Positions 17,009 through 25,248 of a stretch of 50,451 nucleotides of DNA are shown here, in pieces. The notes under the pieces are model-generated. The model did not search any database, had not been told where the DNA came from, and saw nothing but the letters and a program-made list of their open reading frames with translations. The translations under genes and the position numbers were made by a program. The DNA lies in contig CAKOXX010000009.1 in assembly GCA_934130405.1 (NCBI GenBank), positions 1 through 50,451 of the forward strand, given 5' to 3'. This stretch comes from an uncultured Bacilli bacterium (lineage in GTDB: Bacteria > Bacillota_I > Bacilli_A > RF39 > UBA660). The stretch's first letter is position 1. Every line of letters starts with the position of its first letter.

Positions 17009-17419
17009 TTATTTATTATAATCTACAGTCCAAAAGCCCCAATAGGTTGCAGATGTTGGTAAAGTCTTTTTTGAATAATACACAGTATAAAATGTACCTG
17101 AATCAGGGGTATAACTATCAAAAACTACATTAGTTCCCTTTGGTAATTCTTTACGCACACTAACATTTCCTCCGCCTACCAAAGCTCTAATATATCCAAT
17201 AATTGCTCTAGGATCCCCACTAATATTGTCCTTACAATCAAACTTGTTTAACATATGATATCCGCCAGCATCATATTTAACAACTTGATTACTTGTTGCC
17301 AAGCCATTATTTATTGGAATTTTCAACTCAGTAATTGTGTACATTGTAGCATTTACTCCCACTGAAGATAAAACTAAAGTAACAAAAAAAGCTAAAACAG
17401 TTATTTTTAAATATTTCAT
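17009..17419 (-). CDS. Small secreted protein heading an ABC-transporter cassette
   Basis: 136 aa with a clear signal peptide (about 1-24, KITVLAFFVTLVLSSVGVNA), giving a mature protein of about 112 residues rich in Tyr, Gly and Thr, probably beta. Only one cysteine is visible (FDCKDN). The start has AGGAGGACG upstream. It is first in an operon with two membrane proteins and an ABC ATPase, the arrangement of lactococcin-972-type bacteriocins, but the mature sequence and permease sizes do not clearly match that family. It could be a secreted toxin, or a substrate or sensor of the transporter. Function is unassigned. Confidence 0.75.
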   Translation of the reverse strand: MKYLKITVLAFFVTLVLSSVGVNATMYTITELKIPINNGLATSNQVVKYDAGGYHMLNKFDCKDNISGDPRAIIGYIRALVGGGNVSVRKELPKGTNVVFDSYTPDSGTFYTVYYSKKTLPTSATYWGFWTVDYNK

Positions 17420-17460
17420 ATTTGTTCGTCCTCCTAATAATTGCCTACCTTCCTAGCTAC

Positions 17461-17489
17461 AGAGTACCACATTTGTCAGATATTGTCTA
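17461..17489 (-). promoter_or_regulatory. Promoter of the secreted-protein/ABC cassette
   Basis: Minus strand TAGACA (17484-17489), 17-nt spacer ending TGTGG, TACTCT (17461-17466). The -10 is weak but has the extended TG seen at other promoters in this window. Confidence 0.45.
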
Positions 17490-17532
17490 TATTTTTGCTG
17501 AATTTTGTGCATATTAAATTCGACAAAGTCGC

Positions 17533-17561
17533 TAGACAAATCTTTTTTTATATAGTATAAT
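17533..17561 (+). promoter_or_regulatory. Promoter of rnj
   Basis: TAGACA (17533-17538), 17-nt spacer, perfect TATAAT (17556-17561), about 50 nt before the rnj start. Confidence 0.75.
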
Positions 17562-17610
17562 TTATGTCGGTTAGTTCTTTCTTATTATTAACTTCAAGAA
17601 AGGAGAAAAA

Positions 17611-19296
17611 ATGAATAAGTCAGATGAAACAAAAGTTATTGTTCTTGGTGGCTTAGGTGAAGTAGGACGCAATATGTACTGCGTTATGCATAAAGATGAA
17701 ATTATTATTTTAGATGCGGGAGTTTCCTTTGCAGGAGACTTACTAGGAATTGATTATGTCTTACCAGACTATTCTTTTTTGAAACAAAACGAAGATAAAA
17801 TCAAAGCTTTATTTATAACTCACGGTCATGAAGACCACATTGGTGCTATACCTTTTTTATTACAGATGGTAAATGTACCAGCTATTTATGCACCAAATCA
17901 AGCTAAAGAGTTAATTGAAATGAAGTTAGCTGATAAAAATATTCGCTATGATAATCTTTATGTTTACAATGATCAAACAACAGTTAAATTTAAATATTTT
18001 GAAATAGGTTTTGTTAGAACAACACACTCAATACCAGATTCACACGGTATTATTGTTAAAACTCCAAATGGAACTATTGTAACAACTGGAGACTTTAAGT
18101 TTGATCTTACACCTATCGGACCAATGGCAGATTTATATAAGATGGCTGTAATGGGTCATCAAGGAGTAGATTTATTAATTAGTGATTCAACTAATGCTTT
18201 AAATGAAGGAATGAGTATTAGTGAATCAAGAGTTGATGACACTCTAACTGATATATTTGATAAGTATAAGTACAATAGAATTATTATTGCTACTTTTGCT
18301 TCCAATATATATAGGTTAAAGCATATATTTGAATCTTGTTACAAACACAATAGAAAAATCTGTGTCTTCGGAAGGTCAATGGAAAATAATATTGATATTT
18401 CGATTAAAGGTGGATATATTGATCACAAAGAATTACTAATTCGTGCAGATGAAGCTAATAATTTAAAACCAGGAGAAGTAACCATTCTTTGTACAGGATC
18501 CCAAGGGGAACCACTTGCTGCTTTATCAAGAATTGCAGATGGAACTCACAAACAAATTAAGTTAAGACCAGATGATATTGTAATATTTTCAAGTAGTGCA
18601 ATTCCTGGAAATGCTATAAGTATTTCTAAAACTATTAATAAGTTATATCTAAAAGGTGTTAAAGTCTTTACTAATATGACTATTAATAACTTACATACTT
18701 CAGGGCATGCTAATCAAGAAGAATTAAAACTTATGATTAGATTATTAAATCCCAAGTATTTAATGCCATTCCATGGTGATTATCGAATGCTTAAGAAACA
18801 TGCTGAGCTTGGAATGGACTGTGGTATTCCTAAAGAAAATACTTTCATTTTAAAAAATGGTGATAGTTTAGTATTAAAAAATCACAAAATAACAAGAGGT
18901 GAAAGTTATCCTAACTCTCCTATTTATGTTGATGGTTCACGTGTCGGAGAAGTAGGAAGTGCGGTTATTCATGATCGTAAGATTATGGCTAATGATGGTA
19001 TTTTAGTAGTAATTGCTAATATAGATTTTAGTGCTAAAAGATTACTTATCAAACCTAATATTACAACTAGAGGATTTGTCTTAGTTAATGAAAATGAAGA
19101 ATTATTAAGAAAGATTGAAAATATGGCTGGTAATCTTATTACTAAAAAGTTAAATGACCAACATGTAACATTTAGTGATTTAAAAGTTACAATCAGTCAA
19201 GACTTATCTAGTTATATATTTGAACTTACTGGAAGAAGACCACTTCTATTACCAATAATTTTAGATGTAAAAAAAGAAGTCAAGGAAAAGATTTAA
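17611..19296 (+). CDS. rnjA: Ribonuclease J
   Basis: 561 aa metallo-beta-lactamase/beta-CASP nuclease that degrades and processes RNA (5'-3' exonuclease and endonuclease). The zinc-binding motif is HGHEDH (71-76). Later motifs include THSIPDSHG, TGDFKFDLTP, the beta-CASP CTGSQGEP and FHGDYRML. The C-terminal region holds the KI/L-rich small domain typical of RNase J. AAAGGAGAAAAAATG gives a strong start. It is alone in its transcription unit. Whether it is RNase J1 or J2 cannot be decided; all zinc ligands look intact, which favours the active J1 type. Confidence 0.95.
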   Translation: MNKSDETKVIVLGGLGEVGRNMYCVMHKDEIIILDAGVSFAGDLLGIDYVLPDYSFLKQNEDKIKALFITHGHEDHIGAIPFLLQMVNVPAIYAPNQAKELIEMKLADKNIRYDNLYVYNDQTTVKFKYFEIGFVRTTHSIPDSHGIIVKTPNGTIVTTGDFKFDLTPIGPMADLYKMAVMGHQGVDLLISDSTNALNEGMSISESRVDDTLTDIFDKYKYNRIIIATFASNIYRLKHIFESCYKHNRKICVFGRSMENNIDISIKGGYIDHKELLIRADEANNLKPGEVTILCTGSQGEPLAALSRIADGTHKQIKLRPDDIVIFSSSAIPGNAISISKTINKLYLKGVKVFTNMTINNLHTSGHANQEELKLMIRLLNPKYLMPFHGDYRMLKKHAELGMDCGIPKENTFILKNGDSLVLKNHKITRGESYPNSPIYVDGSRVGEVGSAVIHDRKIMANDGILVVIANIDFSAKRLLIKPNITTRGFVLVNENEELLRKIENMAGNLITKKLNDQHVTFSDLKVTISQDLSSYIFELTGRRPLLLPIILDVKKEVKEKI

Positions 19297-19314
19297 TTCC
19301 TTGACTTTTATTTT
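19277..19314. terminator. Bidirectional terminator between rnj and rny
   Basis: AAGTCAAGGAA (19277-19287) pairs with TTCCTTGACTT (19297-19307) and is followed by a T-run. It overlaps the last codons of rnj and abuts the convergent rny stop. Confidence 0.8.
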
Positions 19315-20861
19315 GCTTCTTCTAAAGCCCTTGTTTCACGAACAACTGCTATTTTAATAGTACCTGGATACTTAAGTGTTGCTTCGATTTTTTCTTTAAT
19401 TTCTCTTGCAATACGATGAGCTTCTAAATCATCAACTTGGTCTGGTTCAACAATAACTCTTAACTCACGACCAGCTTGCATTGCAAACGCTTTAGAAACA
19501 CCTTCTATATCACGGGCAACAGCTTCAAGTTCCGTTAATCGTCTAATATAGTTTTCTAAAGAATCATTTCTAGCCCCAGGACGTGATGCCGATAAAGCAT
19601 CAGCAATAGCTACTAGATTAGAAATAACTCCCGTTGCTTCTTCATCACCATGGTGTGATGCAATCGCATTAATAACTTCTTTTCCTTCACCATACTTTTT
19701 AGCAAGGTCAACACCAATTGTTACGTGACTACCTTCAATCTCATGATCAACAGCTTTTCCAATATCATGTAATAAACCTGCCCTTTTAGCAAGATTAACA
19801 TCTTCTCCTATTTCAGCAGCCATTAAACCAGAAAGTTCGGCTACTTCAATAGAATGACTCAAAGCATTTTGACCATAACTAGTTCGAAAATGAAGCTTTC
19901 CAACTAATTCAATCAACTCTGGATTCATCTTTGTAATACTAAGTTCAAATAAAGTACTATTACCATAATCCATTATTTGTTCTTTCATATCTTTAGCAAC
20001 TTTATCATAGACTTCTTCAATTCTAGTCGGATGAACTCTTCCATCTTTGATTAAAGTCTCAAGCATAACTCTAGCTATTTCTCTTCTTAGAGGATCAAAA
20101 CTAGATAAAACAACTGCTTCTGGTGTATCATCTATTATTAAATCTACGCCTGTTACCGCTTCAATCGTTCTGATATTTCTACCTTCTCGACCAATTAGTC
20201 TTCCCTTCATATCTTCACTAGGTAAAGTTACAACCGTTACCGTTTGATCACTCGCTATATCAGCAGCATATCTTTGCATAGCAGTAACAATTAATTCTTT
20301 GGCTTTCTTCTCAGCTGTCAACTTAGCTTCCATTTCTTGTTCATTTATGTAAAGAGTTACTTCTTTCGCCATAGCATCTTTTACTTTTTGCATAACTACT
20401 TCTCTAGCTTTTTCTTTACTAAAACCAGATATTTTTTCTAACAATTCTAATTGTTCTTTTTTTAAATTTTCCACTTCAACTTGTTCTTGTTGAATTTCTT
20501 TTTGTCTTTGGGTTAGCTTTTCTTCACGCTCATCAATAGTAGTTTCTCTTTTCTGACAGATTTCATCACGTTTATCTAAACTACCTTCACGTTTTTCAAG
20601 GCGTAATTCACTTTCTTTTAGTTCTTGTTTCTTCTCTTTAATTTCTTTATCAAGTTCTTGCTTTAATTGAAAGTTCTTCTCTTTAGCTTCCATTAGCGAA
20701 TCGCGTTTTAATTGATCAGCTTTTTTTGAAGCTTCTTCCATCATTAAACTTATTTTTTTACTTGCATTATTCTCTCGTAATGTATTAATTAATAGGGTTA
20801 ACCCAAAACCAACTATTATTCCAACTAACAATAGTAAAGTGGAGATTATTATATGATTCAT
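19308..20861 (-). CDS. rny: Ribonuclease Y
   Basis: 517 aa membrane-anchored endoribonuclease that initiates mRNA turnover in Bacillota. An N-terminal helix (IIISTLLLLVGIIVGFGLTLL) is followed by a long charged coiled coil (about 25-195). Then comes a KH domain (MKGRLIGREGRNIRTIE) and the HD domain with LLHDIGKAVDHE and ASHHGDEEA. The frame opens at a GTG (20873), but ATG 20861 is preceded by GGAGG and begins right at the membrane helix. It is convergent with rnj and lies downstream of recA, as in the Bacillus recA-rny neighbourhood. Confidence 0.97.
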   Translation of the reverse strand: MNHIIISTLLLLVGIIVGFGLTLLINTLRENNASKKISLMMEEASKKADQLKRDSLMEAKEKNFQLKQELDKEIKEKKQELKESELRLEKREGSLDKRDEICQKRETTIDEREEKLTQRQKEIQQEQVEVENLKKEQLELLEKISGFSKEKAREVVMQKVKDAMAKEVTLYINEQEMEAKLTAEKKAKELIVTAMQRYAADIASDQTVTVVTLPSEDMKGRLIGREGRNIRTIEAVTGVDLIIDDTPEAVVLSSFDPLRREIARVMLETLIKDGRVHPTRIEEVYDKVAKDMKEQIMDYGNSTLFELSITKMNPELIELVGKLHFRTSYGQNALSHSIEVAELSGLMAAEIGEDVNLAKRAGLLHDIGKAVDHEIEGSHVTIGVDLAKKYGEGKEVINAIASHHGDEEATGVISNLVAIADALSASRPGARNDSLENYIRRLTELEAVARDIEGVSKAFAMQAGRELRVIVEPDQVDDLEAHRIAREIKEKIEATLKYPGTIKIAVVRETRALEEAK

Positions 20862-20957
20862 TTCTGCCTCCACTAAGATTAATTCTTATAATCTAATTCT
20901 ATTGTACGTTGCAATAAAGATAAATGTCAAGGGAAAAGAAAAGGTTACATGGGAAAC

Positions 20958-21005
20958 AAAAAACTCCATTTTCTTTTAGTTATATATTTAGGAAATAGAG
21001 TTTTT
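20958..21005 (-). terminator. Intrinsic terminator of recA
   Basis: On the minus strand AAAAACTCTATTTCC pairs with GAAAATGGAGTTTTTT around an AU-rich loop, ending in a T-run, just after the recA stop. Confidence 0.7.
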
Positions 21006-21011
21006 AACTAT

Positions 21012-22037
21012 TTATTTTTCTTTATTTTCGTCATTATTAAGTGTTATTCCATAGAAGTCCCTTACCCTTTTCTCGATTTCGTCTCTAAGTTCTGGATTAT
21101 CTCTAAGTAATAGTTTAACATTTTCTTTACCTTGACCCAACTTTTCACCTTGGTAAGAAAACCAAGCACCAGCTTTATCAACAATACCAGCTTCTACACC
21201 TAAATCAATTAGTTCTCCTTCTTTAGAAACACCTTCACCATACATTATTTCAATCGTAGCACTCTTAAATGGTGGAGCTACTTTATTTTTAACGACCTTA
21301 ATAGTTGTTTTGTTTCCAACAATTTTATCACCAATTTTTATTTGTTCATTACGACGAATATCAAGTCTTATACTAGAATAGAACTTTAAAGCTCTTCCAC
21401 CCGGTGTCGTTTCTGGGTTTCCAAACATAACTCCTACTTTTTCTCTTAACTGATTAATAAAGATAGCAATTGTATTAGTCTTATTAATAGTACCAGATAA
21501 TTTTCTCAAAGCTTGACTCATTAATCTTGCTTGAAGGCCAACGTGTGAGTCCCCCATCTCTCCATCTATTTCTGCTTGTGGAACAAGGGCTGCTACTGAA
21601 TCAATTACAATAATACTAATCGCTTCACTTCTAACTAACGCCTCACAAATTTCTAAGGCTTGTTCACCAGTATCTGGTTGTGATAATAAAAGTTCATTAG
21701 TTTTAACACCAAGTCTTCTAGCATAATCAGGGTCAAGAGCATGTTCGGCATCAATAAAAGCTGCTCTTCCTCCTAATTTTTGTACTTCAGCAATGGCTTG
21801 TAGAGCAAAAGTAGTTTTTCCACTAGACTCTGGTCCATATATTTCAATTATTCTTCCTTTCGGATAACCACCAACTCCTAGAGCAATATCTAAGGACAAA
21901 CATCCACTAGAAACAACATCTATTTTCATATGAGTGTCTTCTCCTAAACACATTACTGCTCCCTTACCAAATTGACGTTCAATATCCGCTAATATCTGGT
22001 CTAAATCTTTATTATCTTTTTTAATCGCTTTACTCAT
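21012..22037 (-). CDS. recA: Recombinase RecA
   Basis: 341 aa, normal length. It forms filaments on single-stranded DNA, drives strand exchange and triggers LexA self-cleavage. Walker A is GPESSGKT (68-75), Walker B is IIVIDSVAAL, the L2 loop contains GNPETTPGGRALKFYSS, and the C-terminus is acidic (NNDENKEK). ATG 22037 follows GGGAGGATTT. It has its own promoter and a candidate LexA operator. Gene order recA then rny, with pgsA and rodZ a little upstream, matches the Bacillus arrangement, but surface paralog 2 is inserted between. Confidence 0.98.
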   Translation of the reverse strand: MSKAIKKDNKDLDQILADIERQFGKGAVMCLGEDTHMKIDVVSSGCLSLDIALGVGGYPKGRIIEIYGPESSGKTTFALQAIAEVQKLGGRAAFIDAEHALDPDYARRLGVKTNELLLSQPDTGEQALEICEALVRSEAISIIVIDSVAALVPQAEIDGEMGDSHVGLQARLMSQALRKLSGTINKTNTIAIFINQLREKVGVMFGNPETTPGGRALKFYSSIRLDIRRNEQIKIGDKIVGNKTTIKVVKNKVAPPFKSATIEIMYGEGVSKEGELIDLGVEAGIVDKAGAWFSYQGEKLGQGKENVKLLLRDNPELRDEIEKRVRDFYGITLNNDENKEK

Positions 22038-22068
22038 AAATCCTCCCTGTGCAAATGTCTATATACCC

Positions 22069-22097
22069 ATTTTATAAATAGAATTTTGAAAAGTCAA
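22069..22097 (-). promoter_or_regulatory. recA promoter
   Basis: Minus strand TTGACT (22092-22097), 17-nt spacer, TAAAAT (22069-22074), about 30 nt before the start codon. Confidence 0.65.
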
Positions 22098-22107
22098 GAC
22101 ATTTTTT

Positions 22108-22121
22108 CGAACATCAGTTTG
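22108..22121. promoter_or_regulatory. Candidate LexA (SOS) box upstream of recA
   Basis: CGAAC-ATCA-GTTTG is a near-palindrome close to the Bacillus SOS box (CGAAC, four bases, GTTYC), with mismatches in the centre and last base. It lies 11 nt upstream of the -35 hexamer, a position compatible with repression. Confidence 0.5.
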
Positions 22122-22241
22122 TCATAATTTGCCATTTTCCGCCTACTTTTTTCAGCAATTTAACAAATTTGGCTAAATAAACACCTGAATTTAACAAATT
22201 CAGCCATAAATATACCTTATTATTACTTAATATTTTTCATT

Positions 22242-22267
22242 AAAAAAACTCCATAATAGTATGGAGT
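22242..22267 (-). terminator. Intrinsic terminator downstream of surface paralog 2
   Basis: On the minus strand ACTCCATA pairs with TATGGAGT around a short loop and is followed by seven T. The 160 bases between it and the paralog 2 stop, and the region 22122-22241, hold nothing else I can identify apart from two short similar AATTTAACAAATT stretches near 22160-22205. Confidence 0.7.
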
Positions 22268-22425
22268 GCATTACTATGCTATAAAATACAGTTTTTATTA
22301 TATAGAGTTCAGTTGGTTACAGTAGTTAAAAAATAATTATAATATTACTTTTATCATTATAAGAAGCAGTTACCATATGACCTTTGAGAAAAATGTCCAA
22401 AAGTAAGGAAATTTTTCTTTACAAA

Positions 22426-24297
22426 TTACTGCGTTACAGAAACAATGAATGGATTCAAAGCTGTTCCATCGCCCTTAGTTATTTGAACATCTGATTTTAG
22501 CTTTATCACCGGACGGGTCCCGAAGGAATATGCTACGTAGTTCCAAGGATACAGACTGCCAGAAGGATGCACGCGCCAAACGCGTGCAGAAGAGTAGTCA
22601 GACCCAAAGTAAGACGGAGACAGCGTCCAAAAATCTTGTCCATTATATAGATAATAATTACTATTTGGTGTATTATATACTCCTCCTGCCATTGCTACTT
22701 CATCGGCTGTAATAAGGGAGATTGGATAATATAACTTAGCACTTGCATTTGACACCTTAAATTTATCGTTATCTTGCGCACATTTTAAACTTGGTGTTTT
22801 CTTATTATATAAACGATTGAAGGCTCCATAGTATGTGGTTGGTGTTGTTAAATATCCTGAACCTCCTGTTACACTTCTATCATTACAAAATGTCTCATCT
22901 GCTAGATATGATGCATCTTTTGTTAAATTATTTTTATACCATGTATCTAGAGTGTTTTTCATAGTTGAATTTGTATTATTTTTAACAGCATCGGCATAAC
23001 TATCACTACTATATGAAATCGGCTGAACAATCATTGTTGTATCATTTGAATATCCTGTTATTTTATAAATAATATTACATTCTGTATTTAAACAACTATA
23101 TAGGTTACCTGATACTATTTCGCTAGAATTATCTTTCCATATTAACTGTTTAATAGTTCCTGTTAATGTGAATTTCTTGGTTGATTCATCAAATGTGTAT
23201 CCTGTTCCAAAATTGTATTTTGTTGTATTAGTAAACCAGTTGTATCCTGTTGTTCCATTACTTTCATGAAGTGAAAATTTTTCATTATATTTATAACCAA
23301 CATATGCTGGGTCCCAGTATTTACTATTATATTGTGAATTTCCTATAGCTGTAGCTGCTCCTGTATCTGATGTTGTTTTCCCTGAGTAAATCATTCGAAC
23401 ACCTCCATCTCCATTTTGACGAATTATTCTCCAAATAAAACCTGCAAAGGATACATAGTTATTTTTTACTGCTCCTCGATAATAATAACTGGCTCCGTCA
23501 TCATCTTCTGACATGAATAAACCTTCATCTGTTGTTGCTGTCTGTGAAAAGTCTGGTGTTCCTTTATTAGTTATACTTTGTTTAGCAGTCTCTACTGAAG
23601 TTTCATGATTATTCATTACTAACATACAATCTGATAAGGTATTAAATCCATTATCCTTACAATAGGTATCTTCTACTTCTGCTACTGTATCACTGGTTTG
23701 TCCATAGACATTGACTTTTACTTTATATACTAGTCCACCATTATCGCTTTGTGGATTATAATTTTCATCGACCCATAATCTCAATCGATACTTAATTTCT
23801 GTATCTCCTTGTTGATTAAGATTACCTACAAATAAACTCATCATATCTGGTGGTCTTCCTGTATAGACATTACCACTTGAATCTTCGGAATAAGTCTTCG
23901 GTGGCATCGCTTCTTCTTCACTTCCATCAGAATTGACTTTTGTCAGATAGAATTTTACATTTTGTCCGGAAAAAGTATTTCCATTCTCTTCTTTTGCTGC
24001 TATCTCATAGTTAATATCAGTGTTTCCTGTGATTGATGATTTAACTGTAAAATCAAAGTATTCTCCGGAATTAAGTCTTTTCTTTCCAGTCGTATCAGTC
24101 GTCGGAAGAGCATTACTCATAGATATAACATTACTACTTTCTGTATAATTCATCGTTATTGCACCAGTAGTTATGGTATTCAACTTTTGACCTATTCCTG
24201 AATAGTTAAATGCTGCATAACTGATACCTATTACTGCAATTAGTAAGATAAAAGTTGTTCCGATAGTTAATATATTTTTAAACTTTTGTTTATTCAT
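22426..24297 (-). CDS. Large surface protein, hypervariable C-type-lectin-like family, paralog 2
   Basis: 623 aa, same architecture as paralog 1: a short basic start, one hydrophobic segment ending GISYAAF, a beta-rich N-terminal domain, and a C-terminal lectin-like domain from about residue 265. The variable patch is in the last 75 residues (FGSDYSSARVWRVHPSG...YPWNYVAYSFG). The body is so close to paralog 1 that long identical DNA stretches are visible, while the patch differs strongly. It is inserted between recA and pgsA, which are near neighbours in Bacilli. Its promoter and leader, including the ten-G run, match those of paralog 1. A surface binding protein with a diversified ligand site is inferred. 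Confidence 0.75.
   Translation of the reverse strand: MNKQKFKNILTIGTTFILLIAVIGISYAAFNYSGIGQKLNTITTGAITMNYTESSNVISMSNALPTTDTTGKKRLNSGEYFDFTVKSSITGNTDINYEIAAKEENGNTFSGQNVKFYLTKVNSDGSEEEAMPPKTYSEDSSGNVYTGRPPDMMSLFVGNLNQQGDTEIKYRLRLWVDENYNPQSDNGGLVYKVKVNVYGQTSDTVAEVEDTYCKDNGFNTLSDCMLVMNNHETSVETAKQSITNKGTPDFSQTATTDEGLFMSEDDDGASYYYRGAVKNNYVSFAGFIWRIIRQNGDGGVRMIYSGKTTSDTGAATAIGNSQYNSKYWDPAYVGYKYNEKFSLHESNGTTGYNWFTNTTKYNFGTGYTFDESTKKFTLTGTIKQLIWKDNSSEIVSGNLYSCLNTECNIIYKITGYSNDTTMIVQPISYSSDSYADAVKNNTNSTMKNTLDTWYKNNLTKDASYLADETFCNDRSVTGGSGYLTTPTTYYGAFNRLYNKKTPSLKCAQDNDKFKVSNASAKLYYPISLITADEVAMAGGVYNTPNSNYYLYNGQDFWTLSPSYFGSDYSSARVWRVHPSGSLYPWNYVAYSFGTRPVIKLKSDVQITKGDGTALNPFIVSVTQ
22511..22629 (-). repeat. 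DGR-like variable region (VR) of surface paralog 2
   Basis: A 119-bp block aligning gap-free with those at 1816, 45120 and 46999, running from TGGACGCTGTCTCCGTCT to GGGACCCGTCC on the coding strand. It is GC-rich (contains ACGCGCCAAACGCGTG on the plus strand) in an otherwise AT-rich gene. Constant codons are F, S, V, W, P, S, G; replaced codons are mainly of NNY type. Confidence 0.6.
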
Positions 24298-24329
24298 AAA
24301 AACTTATTCCTTTCATTTTAGTATTTAAC

Positions 24330-24374
24330 AAAAAAAAGATAGATGTATCATCTAGTGATATTAATCTATCTTTG
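24330..24374 (-). terminator. Terminator-like hairpin inside the leader of surface paralog 2
   Basis: On the transcript AAAGATAGAT pairs with ATCTATCTTT and is followed by a U-run, between promoter and start codon; a possible attenuator. Confidence 0.6.
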
Positions 24375-24419
24375 TTCCACGATAAAAGAAAGTAAGTCTT
24401 TTTCTTAAATTAGTAAGTA

Positions 24420-24429
24420 CCCCCCCCCC
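24420..24429 (-). repeat. Ten-base G homopolymer in leader of surface paralog 2
   Basis: C10 on the plus strand with flanks matching 3727-3736. Potential slipped-strand site. Confidence 0.8.
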
Positions 24430-24519
24430 ACGTTAATTTATAGTTAACTTTAATCATATGATACATACTAATCACCTACTTCTTATCTTTTATCAAATAT
24501 CAGTATTCTTGACATTTTA

Positions 24520-24548
24520 ATAATATCATAATCTTTAACATTTTACAA
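24520..24548 (-). promoter_or_regulatory. Promoter of surface paralog 2
   Basis: Minus strand TTGTAA (24543-24548), 17-nt spacer, TATTAT (24520-24525), nearly identical to the paralog 1 promoter. Confidence 0.65.
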
Positions 24549-24630
24549 TTAATTTATCCTAAGTCGTATTATTGTAATAATATCAAAGAGATAATAAGAA
24601 TTTTGTCGAATAGTTTAATAACTTAAGCAC

Positions 24631-24659
24631 AAAAAAAGAAACCTAAGATTAAGCTTCTT
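24631..24659 (-). terminator. Intrinsic terminator overlapping the end of pgsA
   Basis: On the minus strand AAGAAGCTT pairs with AGGTTTCTT around AATCTT and is followed by seven T. Confidence 0.65.
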
Positions 24660-25248
24660 TATCAGGTAAAATTAAATTTTTATTTAATTTAAAGTATTCA
24701 CACATCGAAATAACAGACATAACAGTAGCAAAATATAAGAAGAAATCACTAACTCTTATATTAATCATTTCAAATGGTAAATTATAAAAGAAAGTCAAAG
24801 TAACGCCAACCATCATACTAGCAGTTTTAATCTTTCCGCTAGAAATAGCTGCTACTACTTTTCCTTTTCTTGCTGCTTCCATTTTCATGGCATCAACAAC
24901 TGTATCTCTAAAGATAATAATGACTGGAATGATTGTTAAAATAAAACCTTTACTTGCAAGAATAATTAAAGCACTATTAACTAAAACTTTATCAGCAATA
25001 GCATCTAACATTTTTCCAAGATCAGTAACTTCATTATTTTTTCTAGCTAAATAACCATCTAAGAAATCAGTAAGACTAGCGATTATAAAAATTGCTCCTG
25101 CAATTAAATATTCTATCTTAACATAAACACCACCAATTAAAAAATTAGGTAGTTTAATTCCAATATCATAGAACGGAAAAAGTAACATAAAAATCATAAA
25201 AAAAGTCATAATTATTCTAGTTACAGTTAACTTTGTTGGTGTATTCAT
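24649..25248 (-). CDS. pgsA: CDP-diacylglycerol--glycerol-3-phosphate 3-phosphatidyltransferase
   Basis: 199 aa integral membrane enzyme making phosphatidylglycerol phosphate from CDP-diacylglycerol and glycerol-3-phosphate. The CDP-alcohol phosphotransferase signature is complete: D61 in DFLDGYLAR, then G and two Asp in GKMLDAIADK, on the cytoplasmic edge of a membrane segment. About five to six hydrophobic segments cover the rest. It overlaps the end of rodZ by 32 nt, with GGGAAG before the start. The rodZ-pgsA pair (ymfM-pgsA in Bacillus) is conserved synteny. Confidence 0.95.
   Translation of the reverse strand: MNTPTKLTVTRIIMTFFMIFMLLFPFYDIGIKLPNFLIGGVYVKIEYLIAGAIFIIASLTDFLDGYLARKNNEVTDLGKMLDAIADKVLVNSALIILASKGFILTIIPVIIIFRDTVVDAMKMEAARKGKVVAAISSGKIKTASMMVGVTLTFFYNLPFEMINIRVSDFFLYFATVMSVISMCEYFKLNKNLILPDKEA

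Larger units (their letters stand above)
24298..24516 (-). promoter_or_regulatory. Structured leader RNA of surface paralog 2
   Basis: An untranslated leader of about 215 nt with the same ordered blocks as that at 3603-3822. GATAAAAG...AAGTAGGT near its 5' end can pair with ACTTACTTTCTTTTATC further down, enclosing the G10 tract. The terminator-like hairpin comes next, then AAAGGAAT before the ATG. Confidence 0.55.

Noticed and set aside
17009..17419. Lactococcin-972 family bacteriocin
   Set aside because: Operon layout is similar, but the mature sequence lacks clear family motifs and the membrane proteins do not match the known partner sizes, so only a neutral secreted-protein call was made.
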